Shown: positions 12,600-21,110 of the stretch, piece by piece
Position numbering within the stretch: the stretch's first letter is position 1
Layout: every line of letters begins with the position of its first letter
NCBI RefSeq assembly: GCF_001295845.1
Contig: NZ_LJIC01000178.1
Location: 1 to 46,894, forward strand
Direction of reading: 5' to 3'
Length of the DNA stretch: 46,894 bases
Source of the DNA: Rhodopseudomonas sp. AAP120
GTDB lineage: Bacteria; Pseudomonadota; Alphaproteobacteria; Rhizobiales; Xanthobacteraceae
Program-made: the position numbers and the translations under genes
Notes under the pieces: model-generated
Seen by the model: the letters and a program-made list of their open reading frames with translations, nothing else
Databases searched by the model: none
Told to the model about the DNA's origin: nothing

Positions 12600-13756
12600 C
12601 GGTCCGCTCCGACGTTGTCGGCGATGACTTGCCTGACCACGGCGTCGGCGGTCGCAGCCCGCACGTCTTGGATCGCGGACGCTTCCACCCGCCTGGTGAT
12701 TTGCGTCGCCGTGGAATCACACGTCGCGGTGTCGACTTCCACCTCGGCCGACATGCCGATCCGCAGCGGGTGATCGATGAGTTCGGAGGGATCGAGGTCG
12801 ATCCGCACCGGCGCGCGTTGGACGACTTTGATCCAGTTGCCGGTGGCGTTCTGCGCCGGCAACAGCGCAAAGGCAGCGCCGGTGCCGGCTTCGATGCCCC
12901 GGACCGTGCCGTGATAAGTCACGGACCGGCCATAGATGTCGGCGGTCACCTTGGCGGGTTGGCCGACGCAGACGCCGTGGAGTTGCACTTCCTTGAAGTT
13001 GGCGTCGATCCACAGCCGGTCGAGCGGGACCACGGTCATCAACTTCTCGCCGGGACCTACGCGCCGTCCGAGCTGGATGGAGCGTTGCGCGACCATGCCG
13101 GACACCGGCGCGGTGATCCTGGTCCGCTCGACCGCCAGCGCCGCCGCGCGGACGCGCTCGGCCGCGACCTGCACTGGCGGGTTGGATGCCAGCGTGGAGT
13201 TGTTGACGAGGGCCAGCGCCTGGGCACGAGCCTGCTGCGCCGAGGCAAGCGCCGCCTGTGCGGCGCTGAGCGCGTCGTTCGCATGCCGCAGGCTCTCACG
13301 CGAGACGGCGCCGGTGCTGATCAGCGTCTGCCGGACGCGCAGGTCGCCCTCGGCCTTGTTGAATTCGGCAAGACGCAGACGGACATCTGCATCATAGCGA
13401 GCGTCGCTGGCAAACAGGCCGCGGACGCTGCGGACCGCCTGTGCGAGTTCCGCTTTGGCACTGGCGAGTTCGATCCGCGCATCGGTCGAGTCGAGTTCGA
13501 CCAGGACGTCGGCGGCCGAGACTCGATCGGTGTTGTCGGCGAGGATGCGCGCGACGGTTCCTGATAGCTCCGATGTGATCTGCACCGATTGGCCGCCCAC
13601 ATAGGCGTCGTCGGTGTGGCGCAGCGCGGGATTGGAGAAGTAAGCCCAAACGGCTGCCGAGGCACTGGTCGATGCCAGCAGAACGCCGAACCACGCGAGC
13701 CGCTTGCGGCGGGCGGTTCGGGGATCTGGAGGCGTGGTCGAGGTGGTGGGGGTCAT
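12596..13756 (-). CDS. EmrA/HlyD-type membrane fusion protein
   Basis: Periplasmic adaptor of 386 residues. After a basic cytosolic tail, one TM segment lies near residues 21-41; then comes the biotinyl-lipoyl-like domain (TDDAYVGGQSVQITSELSG, then LADNTDRVSAADVLVELDS), an alpha-helical hairpin rich in Ala, and a beta-barrel part (GMVAQRSIQLGRRVGPGE). The start at 13756 follows GGAAG at 6 bases; in-frame ATGs at 13780 and 13843 are possible but have no better ribosome binding site. It is the first gene of the operon and diverges from a TetR gene. Confidence 0.92.
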   Translation of the reverse strand: MTPTTSTTPPDPRTARRKRLAWFGVLLASTSASAAVWAYFSNPALRHTDDAYVGGQSVQITSELSGTVARILADNTDRVSAADVLVELDSTDARIELASAKAELAQAVRSVRGLFASDARYDADVRLRLAEFNKAEGDLRVRQTLISTGAVSRESLRHANDALSAAQAALASAQQARAQALALVNNSTLASNPPVQVAAERVRAAALAVERTRITAPVSGMVAQRSIQLGRRVGPGEKLMTVVPLDRLWIDANFKEVQLHGVCVGQPAKVTADIYGRSVTYHGTVRGIEAGTGAAFALLPAQNATGNWIKVVQRAPVRIDLDPSELIDHPLRIGMSAEVEVDTATCDSTATQITRRVEASAIQDVRAATADAVVRQVIADNVGADR

Positions 13757-13848
13757 GTGATACTTCCGATCCGTGTCCATCGGTTCGCAGGCCGGCATGG
13801 ACCGGAGGGTCGGCAGTGCGGCGCGGGGGACGGGACACTTCACTTGCG

Positions 13849-13886
13849 TTTCGATTGCGAATACGAAAATATGAGTGAAAGCTCAC
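13849..13886. promoter_or_regulatory. Candidate TetR operators
   Basis: The 151-base gap between the efflux operon and the TetR gene holds two dyads: TTTCG (13849-13853) with CGAAA (13864-13868), and GTGA (13875-13878) with TCAC (13883-13886) around AAGC. Their position between divergent regulator and target is what is expected of TetR operators. The exact recognition sequence is not known. Confidence 0.4.
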
Positions 13887-13907
13887 AAACGCTACTCGCA
13901 TTGCGCC

Positions 13908-14534
13908 ATGGCCAGGAAAACCTCGAAGAACCACATCGAGCCGCGTAAAACGCCGGCTCAGGCGCGATCCGCCGAAACCGTCGCGGCGATCCTGGAAGCC
14001 GCTGCTCGCATTCTGGAGGACAAGGGATTTCGGGGGTACAATACCAACGATGTCGCCGCGCGCGCCGGCGTGAGCATCGGGTCGCTATATCAGTACTTCC
14101 CAAACAAGGACGCGATTACCAAGGCGCTGCTGCGCCGGGAGACCGAGCCGCTCAGCGCCGCGTTCGAACAGGTCGGCGACGCGCCTTCACTGGTCGAAGG
14201 CCTGCAACGCTTCGTGAGTGCGGCGGTAGCACATCAGTTGCGGCGGCCTGTGCTGGCTCGGCTGCTGGATTTCGAGGAGGCGAGGCTGCCGTTACAGGCC
14301 GAAAACGGCGCCCTCGGAGAGGTCGGCGCGAAGGCACTCGGGCGATTGCTGTCGCGGCATGGGGCGGGTCGGGGTGCAGCCGCGCGGACGGCGAGCCACG
14401 ACATGTTCGCGATCGTCAAGGGTATGATCGACGCCGCGGGCGAGCGCGGCGAGACCGACGCTCAAGCCCTGGAAGCGCGGGTCACCGCCGCGATGTCCGG
14501 CTATCTGCAGCAGATGAACATCATCGATCTGTGA
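13908..14534 (+). CDS. TetR-family transcriptional regulator
   Basis: Repressor of 208 residues. The N-terminal DNA-binding region has the family helix-turn-helix VAARAGVSIGSLYQYFPNKD at about 49-68; the C-terminal part is the variable ligand-binding domain. The ATG at 13908 begins a basic lead (MARKTSKNH) of a type common in TetR proteins; a GTG at 13875 is open but would lie inside the candidate operator. It diverges from the efflux operon ending with the siderophore-interacting protein and is its likely repressor, released by a pump substrate. Confidence 0.9.
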   Translation: MARKTSKNHIEPRKTPAQARSAETVAAILEAAARILEDKGFRGYNTNDVAARAGVSIGSLYQYFPNKDAITKALLRRETEPLSAAFEQVGDAPSLVEGLQRFVSAAVAHQLRRPVLARLLDFEEARLPLQAENGALGEVGAKALGRLLSRHGAGRGAAARTASHDMFAIVKGMIDAAGERGETDAQALEARVTAAMSGYLQQMNIIDL

Positions 14535-14573
14535 TCGGTCGCTCGATTTCGCCGCGAACGCCGAGGCGTGCCG

Positions 14574-15428
14574 TCACCGCTCCGTAAATGTCGCGCGGAA
14601 AGGATGGCCCGGATAGACGCCGACGATGCGGAATTCGCGGGAGAAGAACTTCAGCTCGTCCAGCGCGAACGCGAGGTTGCGATCTTCAGGGTGGCCGTCG
14701 ACGTCGGCGTAGAACTGCGTGGCGAAGAAATTGCCGTCGACCATGTAGCTTTCCAGCTTGGTCATGTTGACGCTGTTGGTAGCGAAGCCGCCGAGCGCCT
14801 TGTACAACGCGGCCGGCAGGTTGCGCACCCGGAACACGAACGTCGTCACCAGCGGTCCCGAGCCTTGCGCGGCCCAGCGCGGCTCACGCGCCAGCACGAC
14901 GAAGCGGGTGGTGTTGTGCGCCTCGTCCTCGATGTCTTCGGCCAGAATGTCGAGGCCGTAGATCTGCGCCGCCAGCCGCGACGAAATCGCCGCGCAGCTC
15001 TTGTCGCCGCGCTCGGCGATGATCCGCGCCGAGCCGGCCGTGTCGCCGGCGACGATCGGCTTCAGCCCGAACTTCCGGATGATGCGGCGGCACTGGCCGA
15101 GCGCGTGGACGTGGCTCTCGACCGTCTTGATATCCTCGAGCTTGGCGCCCGGCACCGCGACCAGCTGATGCCGGATCGGCAGAAACCACTCGCCGACGAT
15201 GAACAGGCCGGACTGCGGCAGCAGATGGTGAATGTCCGCGACACGGCCGGCGACCGAATTCTCGATCGGGATCATGCCGAGATCGGCTTCGCCCGAGCTG
15301 ATGGCCGAAAGCGCGTCCTCGAAGGTCGCGCAGGGCATCGCCTCGGCGGTCGGATAGGCGTCGCTGATCGCGATGTGAGAATTCGCTCCGGGCTCGCCCT
15401 GGAAGGCGATTTTCATGGTCTTGGTCAT
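14574..15428 (-). CDS. pheA: Prephenate dehydratase
   Basis: Converts prephenate to phenylpyruvate in phenylalanine synthesis. It is a monofunctional enzyme of 284 residues with no chorismate mutase domain. The catalytic part begins AFQGEPGANSH and has GMIPIENSVAGRV and the HNTTRFVVL motif around the key Thr-Arg. A C-terminal ACT domain follows (ALGGFATNSVNMTKLESY), where the usual ESRP phenylalanine-binding motif reads ESYM. The start at 15428 has AGGA 6 bases upstream; an in-frame ATG at 15470 lacks support. It lies 91 bases after kdsB on the same strand, the arrangement usual in this bacterial group. Confidence 0.95.
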   Translation of the reverse strand: MTKTMKIAFQGEPGANSHIAISDAYPTAEAMPCATFEDALSAISSGEADLGMIPIENSVAGRVADIHHLLPQSGLFIVGEWFLPIRHQLVAVPGAKLEDIKTVESHVHALGQCRRIIRKFGLKPIVAGDTAGSARIIAERGDKSCAAISSRLAAQIYGLDILAEDIEDEAHNTTRFVVLAREPRWAAQGSGPLVTTFVFRVRNLPAALYKALGGFATNSVNMTKLESYMVDGNFFATQFYADVDGHPEDRNLAFALDELKFFSREFRIVGVYPGHPFRATFTER

Positions 15429-15519
15429 GGCAGTCCTGGTTTCTGGCCGGCGTTCTAGCAGCCGCAGCATTTTTCGCCAGAGGGATTGGGGGCGGCCGCC
15501 GGGCGAGCCGCCAATCGAC

Positions 15520-16257
15520 TCAGGCGCCCAGCACCCGTCGCGCGGTTTCGAGATCGGCCGGGGTGTCGACGCCGCGCGGCACGCTGTCGACGATACCGAC
15601 GTCGATGCGCATTCCCGCTTCGAGAGCGCGGAGCTGCTCGAGCTTCTCGCGCTGTTCGAGCGGGGAGGGCGGCAGCGACACGAAGCGTTCCAGCGCCGCG
15701 CGGCGATAGGCGTAGAGGCCGATGTGATGGTAGCGCGGGCCGTCGCCGTAAGGCGCGGTGGCCCGGGTGAAGTACAGCGCCCGCAAGCGGTTCGGGCTGA
15801 TCGGCGAGCCGATCACCTTGACGACGTTGGGGTTGGTGGCTTCTTCCTCGGTGTGGATTTCGGCCGCCAGCGTCGCAATGTCGACAGCCGGATCGGCGAG
15901 CGGCGCCAGCACGGCGCCGATCTGTTCCGGCCGGATGGTTGGAAAATCGCCCTGCAGATTGATCACCGTTTCGATGCTGCGGCTCGGATCGAGCGTCTGC
16001 AGCGCTTCGTGGATGCGGTCCGAGCCCGACGGGTGATCCGGCCGCGTCATCACCACCTCGCCGCCATGCTCCCGGACGGCATCGGCGATCGCCGGGGTGT
16101 CGGTCGCCACCGCAACCCGGCCGATAGCCGCCGCCGTTGCGCGGCGCAGCACGTGGACGATCATCGGCGCGCCGGCGATATCGAGCAGCGGCTTGCCGGG
16201 CAACCGGGTCGCGGCCATGCGGGCGGGAATCAGGACGAGCGTAGGGGAGGAGGTCAT
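15520..16257 (-). CDS. kdsB: 3-deoxy-manno-octulosonate cytidylyltransferase
   Basis: Activates Kdo with CTP to CMP-Kdo for lipid A/LPS core assembly. The protein has 245 residues, typical length. The N-terminus [18 protein letters not shown] is the nucleotide-binding signature; [22 protein letters not shown] and YRRAALERF are further conserved blocks. The start at 16257 has GGAGG close upstream; the open frame to 16305 adds no conserved sequence. It is upstream of pheA on the same strand and divergent from the cytochrome c gene. Confidence 0.96.
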   Translation of the reverse strand: MTSSPTLVLIPARMAATRLPGKPLLDIAGAPMIVHVLRRATAAAIGRVAVATDTPAIADAVREHGGEVVMTRPDHPSGSDRIHEALQTLDPSRSIETVINLQGDFPTIRPEQIGAVLAPLADPAVDIATLAAEIHTEEEATNPNVVKVIGSPISPNRLRALYFTRATAPYGDGPRYHHIGLYAYRRAALERFVSLPPSPLEQREKLEQLRALEAGMRIDVGIVDSVPRGVDTPADLETARRVLGA

Positions 16258-16469
16258 CAGGGGCGCGGGCGCAGGTCCCGCCTCATGGCAAAACCGGCCG
16301 GCCAAGGCGGCTACCGGAACGGTACAAGGCTGGTGGAAGGCCGCGGATGACCGGTCTTATACGGGTTGCCAGAGCAGGGGCAAACCGATATCTCATCAAA
16401 GAAAAGAACAGTTGCGACTGACAACAAGAAACAATTTCAGACTTGGTCTGGCGGGAGCGCGAGCGAACC

Positions 16470-17021
16470 ATGGATTCTTTCGAACTCAACAAGATTCTCG
16501 GCGCGGTCCTGGCGACCTGTCTGGTGTTGCTGCTGTCGAACTTCGCCGCCAAAGCCATCTTCACTCCCGACAAGGTCGAGAAGCAGGGCTACGCCATCGC
16601 GGTGAAGGAAGCCGAGCCGGCTGCGGGCAAGGATGCGGCGCCTGCTGCGGCGGCCGAGCCGATCGAGAAGCTGCTGCAGACCGCGTCGGTGGAAAAAGGC
16701 ATGGGAGCCGCCAAGAAGTGCGCCGCCTGCCACACCTTCGAGAAGGACGGCCCCAACCGCGTCGGCCCGAACCTGTACGGCATCGTCGGCGAGAAGCGCG
16801 GCGAGGGCCGCGGCTTCAACTTCTCGGCTGCGATGAAGGCCAAGGGGGGCGAGTGGACCTTCGACGAGCTCAACAAGTTCCTCGCCAACCCCAAGGGCTA
16901 CATTCCGGGCACGGCGATGGGCTTCGCCGGCATCCCGAACGACAAGGAACGGGCCGACCTGATCGCCTATCTCAACAAGAATTCGGACAAGCCCGAGGCG
17001 ATCCCGACGGCCGCCAAATAG
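16470..17021 (+). CDS. Membrane-anchored class I cytochrome c
   Basis: Protein of 183 residues: one N-terminal TM anchor (about 9-26), a Lys/Ala/Pro linker to about residue 70, and a class I cytochrome c domain. Haem is attached at C84-A-A-C87-H88, and M150 in GTAM is the likely sixth ligand. The layout matches CycM-type anchored cytochromes c-552 that pass electrons from the bc1 complex to terminal oxidase in Bradyrhizobium relatives. The start at 16470 is chosen because the anchor follows directly; the frame is open to 16443. A strong terminator follows, so it is probably monocistronic. Confidence 0.93.
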   Translation: MDSFELNKILGAVLATCLVLLLSNFAAKAIFTPDKVEKQGYAIAVKEAEPAAGKDAAPAAAAEPIEKLLQTASVEKGMGAAKKCAACHTFEKDGPNRVGPNLYGIVGEKRGEGRGFNFSAAMKAKGGEWTFDELNKFLANPKGYIPGTAMGFAGIPNDKERADLIAYLNKNSDKPEAIPTAAK

Positions 17022-17064
17022 CGGCGCTCTCCGGGGCTGGCCCGCAGATCAGCTGATGTTGTCG

Positions 17065-17096
17065 AACGGCCGGGTTTTCCCGGCCGTTTTCGTTTG
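17065..17096 (+). terminator. Rho-independent terminator of cytochrome c gene
   Basis: AACGGCCGGG (17065-17074) and CCCGGCCGTT (17079-17088) form a perfect 10-base stem with a TTTT loop, followed by TTCGTTT. It lies 44 bases after the cytochrome c stop codon. Confidence 0.9.
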
Positions 17097-17322
17097 CGCG
17101 ATCACGCCGTCCTGATCGGGACGTTTCGCCGCAACGGCTTCGGCCGCGGGGTGCTATCCTTTGGGAAATCCGGCATAATCGGCCGAATCCTCGCCTTATA
17201 TTGCGGCTTGAGTGCAATCCTTGATGTCCAAATCTTAAGAACCAAGTCCTGAGACCATGTGCTGAGATCAGCCTGGATCAGTCCTCATCGTGCCCGTCCG
17301 ACGCCAACAGGAACTCCAGACC

Positions 17323-19218
17323 GTGACTTTGACCCGACGACATCTTCTGCAGGCCGGCGCTGCGGCGGCCGCCACTCCGGTTCTCGGCCTCGGCTCCGGC
17401 CTGCTGGCGAGCGTGCCTGTCGCAGCAGAGGGAACGGCGGACCAACTGACCTGGCGGCACGGATTGTCACTGTTCGGCGAGATCAAATATCCGGCCGACT
17501 TCAAGCGGTTCGATTACGTCAACCCGAACGCGCCGAAAGGCGGGGTGGCGCGGCAGATCTCGCTCGGCACGTTCGACAATTTCAACCTCACGGTCGCGGG
17601 CGTGAAGGGCAACATCGCGCCGGCGGTGGGCTATCTCTACGAGACGCTGATGACCCAGTCGCAGGACGAGGTGGGCACCGAATATGGCCTGCTGGCCGAG
17701 TCGGCTGCGCACCCGGACGACTTCTCCTGGGTGGTGTATCGGCTCCGCGCGGAGGCCCGTTGGCACGATGGCAAACCTGTGACAGCCGACGACGTCGTGT
17801 ACTCGTTCGACACCCTGAAGAAGTTCAGTCCTCGTTACGCTTCTTATTATCGACACGTCGTCAAGGCTGAGAAGACCGGCGAGCGCGACATCCGTTTTAC
17901 CTTCGACGGCCCGGGCAATCGCGAGCTGCCGACCATCGTCGGCGAGCTTCTGGTGCTGCCGAAGCACTGGTGGGAAGGTACCGACGCCCAGGGCCGCAAG
18001 CGCGACGTCTCCGCCACTACGCTGGAACCGCCGCTAGGCTCGGCGCCGTATCGTATTAAGGAGTTCGTCGCTGGCCGCTCGATCGTGCTGGAGCGGGTCA
18101 AGGACTACTGGGGCGAGAAGCTGCCGGTGCGGATCGGTCAGAACAATTTCGACGAGCTGCGCTTCGAGTTCTTCCGCGACAACACCGTCGCTCTCGAAGC
18201 CTTCAAGGCCGACCAGGCCGACTGGATCATGGAGAACTCCGCCAAGCAGTGGGCCACCGCCTACGACTTCCCCGCCGTCGCCGACAAACGCGTGGTGAAG
18301 GAGGAGTTTCCGATCAACGATTCCGGGCGGATGCAGGGCTTCGTGCTCAATCTGCGCCGCGAGATGTTCAAGGATCCCCGGGTGCGGCGCGCCTTCAACT
18401 ACGCGTTCGATTTCGAGGAGATGAACAAGCAGCTGTTCTACGGCCAGTACAAGCGCATCGCCAGCTACTTCGAGGGCACCGAGCTCGCCTCCAGCGGCCT
18501 GCCGCAGGGCGACGAACTCGCGATCCTCGAGACGGTGCGGGACAAGGTGCCGGCCGAGCTGTTCACGCAGCCCTACACCAACCCGGTGGGTGGCAATCCC
18601 GAGGCGGTGCGCGGCAATCTGCGCGAGGCGATGCGGCTGGTGAAGGAAGCCGGCTTCGACATCAAGGATCGCAAGCTGGTCGATCCATCCGGCAAGTCGG
18701 TGACGGTCGAGATGCTGGTGCAGGATCCGTCGTCGGAGCGGATCTCGCTGTTCTACAAGCCGTCGCTGGAGCGGCTCGGCGTCACCGTATCGATCCGCGT
18801 GGCCGACGACGCGCAATACCAGAACCGCATCCGCGCCTTCGACTTCGACATCATCACCGATCTGTGGGGCCAGTCGCTGTCGCCCGGCAACGAGCAGCGC
18901 GACTATTGGGGCTCGCAGGCGGCCGATCAGCAAGGCTCGCGCAACACCATCGGCATCAAGAATCCGGCGGTCGACGCACTGATCGACAAGGTGATCTTCG
19001 CCAAGGACCGAGCCACGCTGGTGGCGGCGACGCGCGCGCTCGACCGCGTGCTGCTGTGGAATTTCTACGTCGTGCCGCAGTTCACCTACGGCTTCATGCG
19101 CTACGCGCGCTGGGATCGCTTCAGCCGCGCCGAACTGCCGAAATACGCGCGCTCCGGCCTGCCGGCGTTGTGGTGGTACGACGCCGAGAAGGCCGCCAAG
19201 ATCGGCCGGCGCACTTGA
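17323..19218 (+). CDS. yejA: Peptide ABC transporter binding protein (YejA-like), copy 1
   Basis: Periplasmic family-5 solute-binding protein of 631 residues. The N-terminus TRRHLLQAG plus an Ala-rich hydrophobic stretch ending in VAAEG is a Tat-type signal. The mature part starts with the YejA-like block FGEIKYPADFKRFDYVNPNA and continues with YETLMTQSQDE, a family-5 region RWHDGKPVTADDVVYSFDT and PLGSAPYRIKEF. GTG at 17323 follows AGGAA and is preferred; GTG at 17290 is an alternative without a ribosome binding site. It is the first gene of an operon with a second paralogous binding protein, two permeases and an ATPase; by family it binds oligopeptides or microcin C-like peptides. Confidence 0.92.
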   Translation: MTLTRRHLLQAGAAAAATPVLGLGSGLLASVPVAAEGTADQLTWRHGLSLFGEIKYPADFKRFDYVNPNAPKGGVARQISLGTFDNFNLTVAGVKGNIAPAVGYLYETLMTQSQDEVGTEYGLLAESAAHPDDFSWVVYRLRAEARWHDGKPVTADDVVYSFDTLKKFSPRYASYYRHVVKAEKTGERDIRFTFDGPGNRELPTIVGELLVLPKHWWEGTDAQGRKRDVSATTLEPPLGSAPYRIKEFVAGRSIVLERVKDYWGEKLPVRIGQNNFDELRFEFFRDNTVALEAFKADQADWIMENSAKQWATAYDFPAVADKRVVKEEFPINDSGRMQGFVLNLRREMFKDPRVRRAFNYAFDFEEMNKQLFYGQYKRIASYFEGTELASSGLPQGDELAILETVRDKVPAELFTQPYTNPVGGNPEAVRGNLREAMRLVKEAGFDIKDRKLVDPSGKSVTVEMLVQDPSSERISLFYKPSLERLGVTVSIRVADDAQYQNRIRAFDFDIITDLWGQSLSPGNEQRDYWGSQAADQQGSRNTIGIKNPAVDALIDKVIFAKDRATLVAATRALDRVLLWNFYVVPQFTYGFMRYARWDRFSRAELPKYARSGLPALWWYDAEKAAKIGRRT

Positions 19219-19232
19219 GGAGGCGCCCCCGC

Positions 19233-21110
19233 ATGGCGCAGCTGAGCCGCCGCGAAGTTCTCGTCATCGGCGTCGGCGCTTTGGCGGCGACGCAGCTCAC
19301 TCCCGCCACCGCTGCAGAGGGCGAGAGTGTCGCGCACGGCATGTCGGCGTTCGGCGACCTGAAGTATCCGGCGGACTTCAAGCATTTCGACTACGTCAAT
19401 CCGAACGCGCCGAAGGGCGGGGTGTTCTCGACTATCCCGTCGGTCCGTGCCTTCAACCAGTCGTTTCAGACCTTCAATTCACTGAACGCCTTCATCCTCA
19501 AGGGCGATGGCGCGCAGGGCATGGGCCTGACCTTCGTGTCGTTGATGGCACGGGCCGGCGACGAGCCGGATGCGATGTACGGCCTTGCGGCGTCGAGCGT
19601 GGCGATTTCGGCCGACGGGCTGACCTATCGGTTCACGATGCGGCCCGAGGCGCGGTTTCACGACGGCAGCAAACTGACCGCCAAGGATGCGGCGTTCTCG
19701 CTCAACATCCTCAAGGCCAAGGGCCACCCGATCATCACTCAGCAGATGCGCGACTTCATCAAGGCGGAGGCGACCGACGACGCCACGCTGGTCGTGAGCT
19801 TCGCGCCGAAACGGGGGCGCGACGTGCCTTTGTTCGTCGCCGGGATGCCGATCTTCTCGGAGGCGTACTACGCCAAACACCCGTTTGACGAATCGACGAT
19901 GGACGTGCCGCTCGGCAGTGGCCCTTACAAGGTCGGGCCGCTGGAGTCCGGCCGCTTCATCTCGTTCGAACGCGTCAAAGGCTGGTGGGGCGAGAAGCTG
20001 CCGGTCAACATCGGCGCCAACAATTTCGATACCGTGCGCTACGAGTTCTATCGCGATCGCGACGTCGCATTCGAAGGCTTCTCCGGCAGGTCCTATCTGT
20101 ATCGCGAGGAGTTCACCTCGCGGATCTGGCATACGCGTTACGATTTCCCGGCGATCCGCGACGGCCGTGTCAAGCGCGAGCAACTGCCCGACGAGACGCC
20201 GTCCGGCGCACAGGGTTGGTTCATCAACACGCGGCGCGACAAGTTCAAGGATCCGCGGGTCCGCGAGGCGATCGGCTGCGCGTTCGACTTCGAGTGGACC
20301 AACAAGACCATCATGTACGGCACCTACGCCCGTACAGTGTCGCCATTCCAGAACTCCGACATGATGGCGGTCGGCCCGCCGTCGCCCGAAGAGCTGGCGC
20401 TGCTCGAGCCGTTCCGCGGCAAGGTGCCGGACGAGGTGTTCGGCGAGGCGTTCGTGCCGCCGGCCTCCGACGGCTCCGGCCAGGACCGCACGCTGCTGCG
20501 CCGCGGCGGCCAACTGCTTACCGAGGCCGGCTTCATCATCAAGGATCGCAAACGCCTGACGCCGAGCGGCGAGCCGTTCCACATCGAGTTCCTGCTCGAC
20601 GAGCCGGCCTTCCAGGCTCACCACATGCCGTTCGTGAAGAACCTCGCCACCCTCGGCATCGAGGCGACGGTGCGGTTGGTCGATCCGGTGCAGGCGCGGG
20701 CGCGCCGCGACGACTTCGACTTCGACATGGCGATCGAGCGCTTCAGCTTCTCGACCGTGCCGGGCGATGCGCTACGCAACTTCTTCTCGTCGCAGTCCGC
20801 CGCCACCAAGGGCTCGAACAATCTCGCCGGCATCGCCGACCCGGCGATCGATGCGATGATGGATATGGTGATCGCCTCCGATACCCGCGCCAAGCTGGTG
20901 ATCGCAGCGCGAGTGCTCGACCGTCTGATCCGGGTCGGTCGCTATTGGGTGCCGCAATGGTACTCGTCGACGCACCGGCTGGCCTATTGGGACGTGTTTG
21001 ACCATCCGCCAAACCTGCCGAAATACACCGGCGTCAATGCCCCCGACCTGTGGTGGGCGAAGAGCAATCCCGCCGCCGAGCGAAGCGACCCGAAGGGCGA
21101 GGCGAAGTAG
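19233..21110 (+). CDS. yejA: Peptide ABC transporter binding protein (YejA-like), copy 2
   Basis: Second family-5 binding protein, 625 residues, 14 bases after the first and preceded by GGAGG. Its N-terminus (SRREVLVIGVGALAATQ) is again Tat-like. The block FGDLKYPADFKHFDYVNPNA is nearly the same as in copy 1, and both share the order of later blocks (RFHDGSKLTAKDAAFS, PLGSGPYKVGPLESGRFISF), so they are tandem paralogues. Similarity falls off through the body, which suggests different peptide specificity. The stop codon TAG directly abuts the ATG of the first permease (21111). Confidence 0.92.
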   Translation: MAQLSRREVLVIGVGALAATQLTPATAAEGESVAHGMSAFGDLKYPADFKHFDYVNPNAPKGGVFSTIPSVRAFNQSFQTFNSLNAFILKGDGAQGMGLTFVSLMARAGDEPDAMYGLAASSVAISADGLTYRFTMRPEARFHDGSKLTAKDAAFSLNILKAKGHPIITQQMRDFIKAEATDDATLVVSFAPKRGRDVPLFVAGMPIFSEAYYAKHPFDESTMDVPLGSGPYKVGPLESGRFISFERVKGWWGEKLPVNIGANNFDTVRYEFYRDRDVAFEGFSGRSYLYREEFTSRIWHTRYDFPAIRDGRVKREQLPDETPSGAQGWFINTRRDKFKDPRVREAIGCAFDFEWTNKTIMYGTYARTVSPFQNSDMMAVGPPSPEELALLEPFRGKVPDEVFGEAFVPPASDGSGQDRTLLRRGGQLLTEAGFIIKDRKRLTPSGEPFHIEFLLDEPAFQAHHMPFVKNLATLGIEATVRLVDPVQARARRDDFDFDMAIERFSFSTVPGDALRNFFSSQSAATKGSNNLAGIADPAIDAMMDMVIASDTRAKLVIAARVLDRLIRVGRYWVPQWYSSTHRLAYWDVFDHPPNLPKYTGVNAPDLWWAKSNPAAERSDPKGEAK

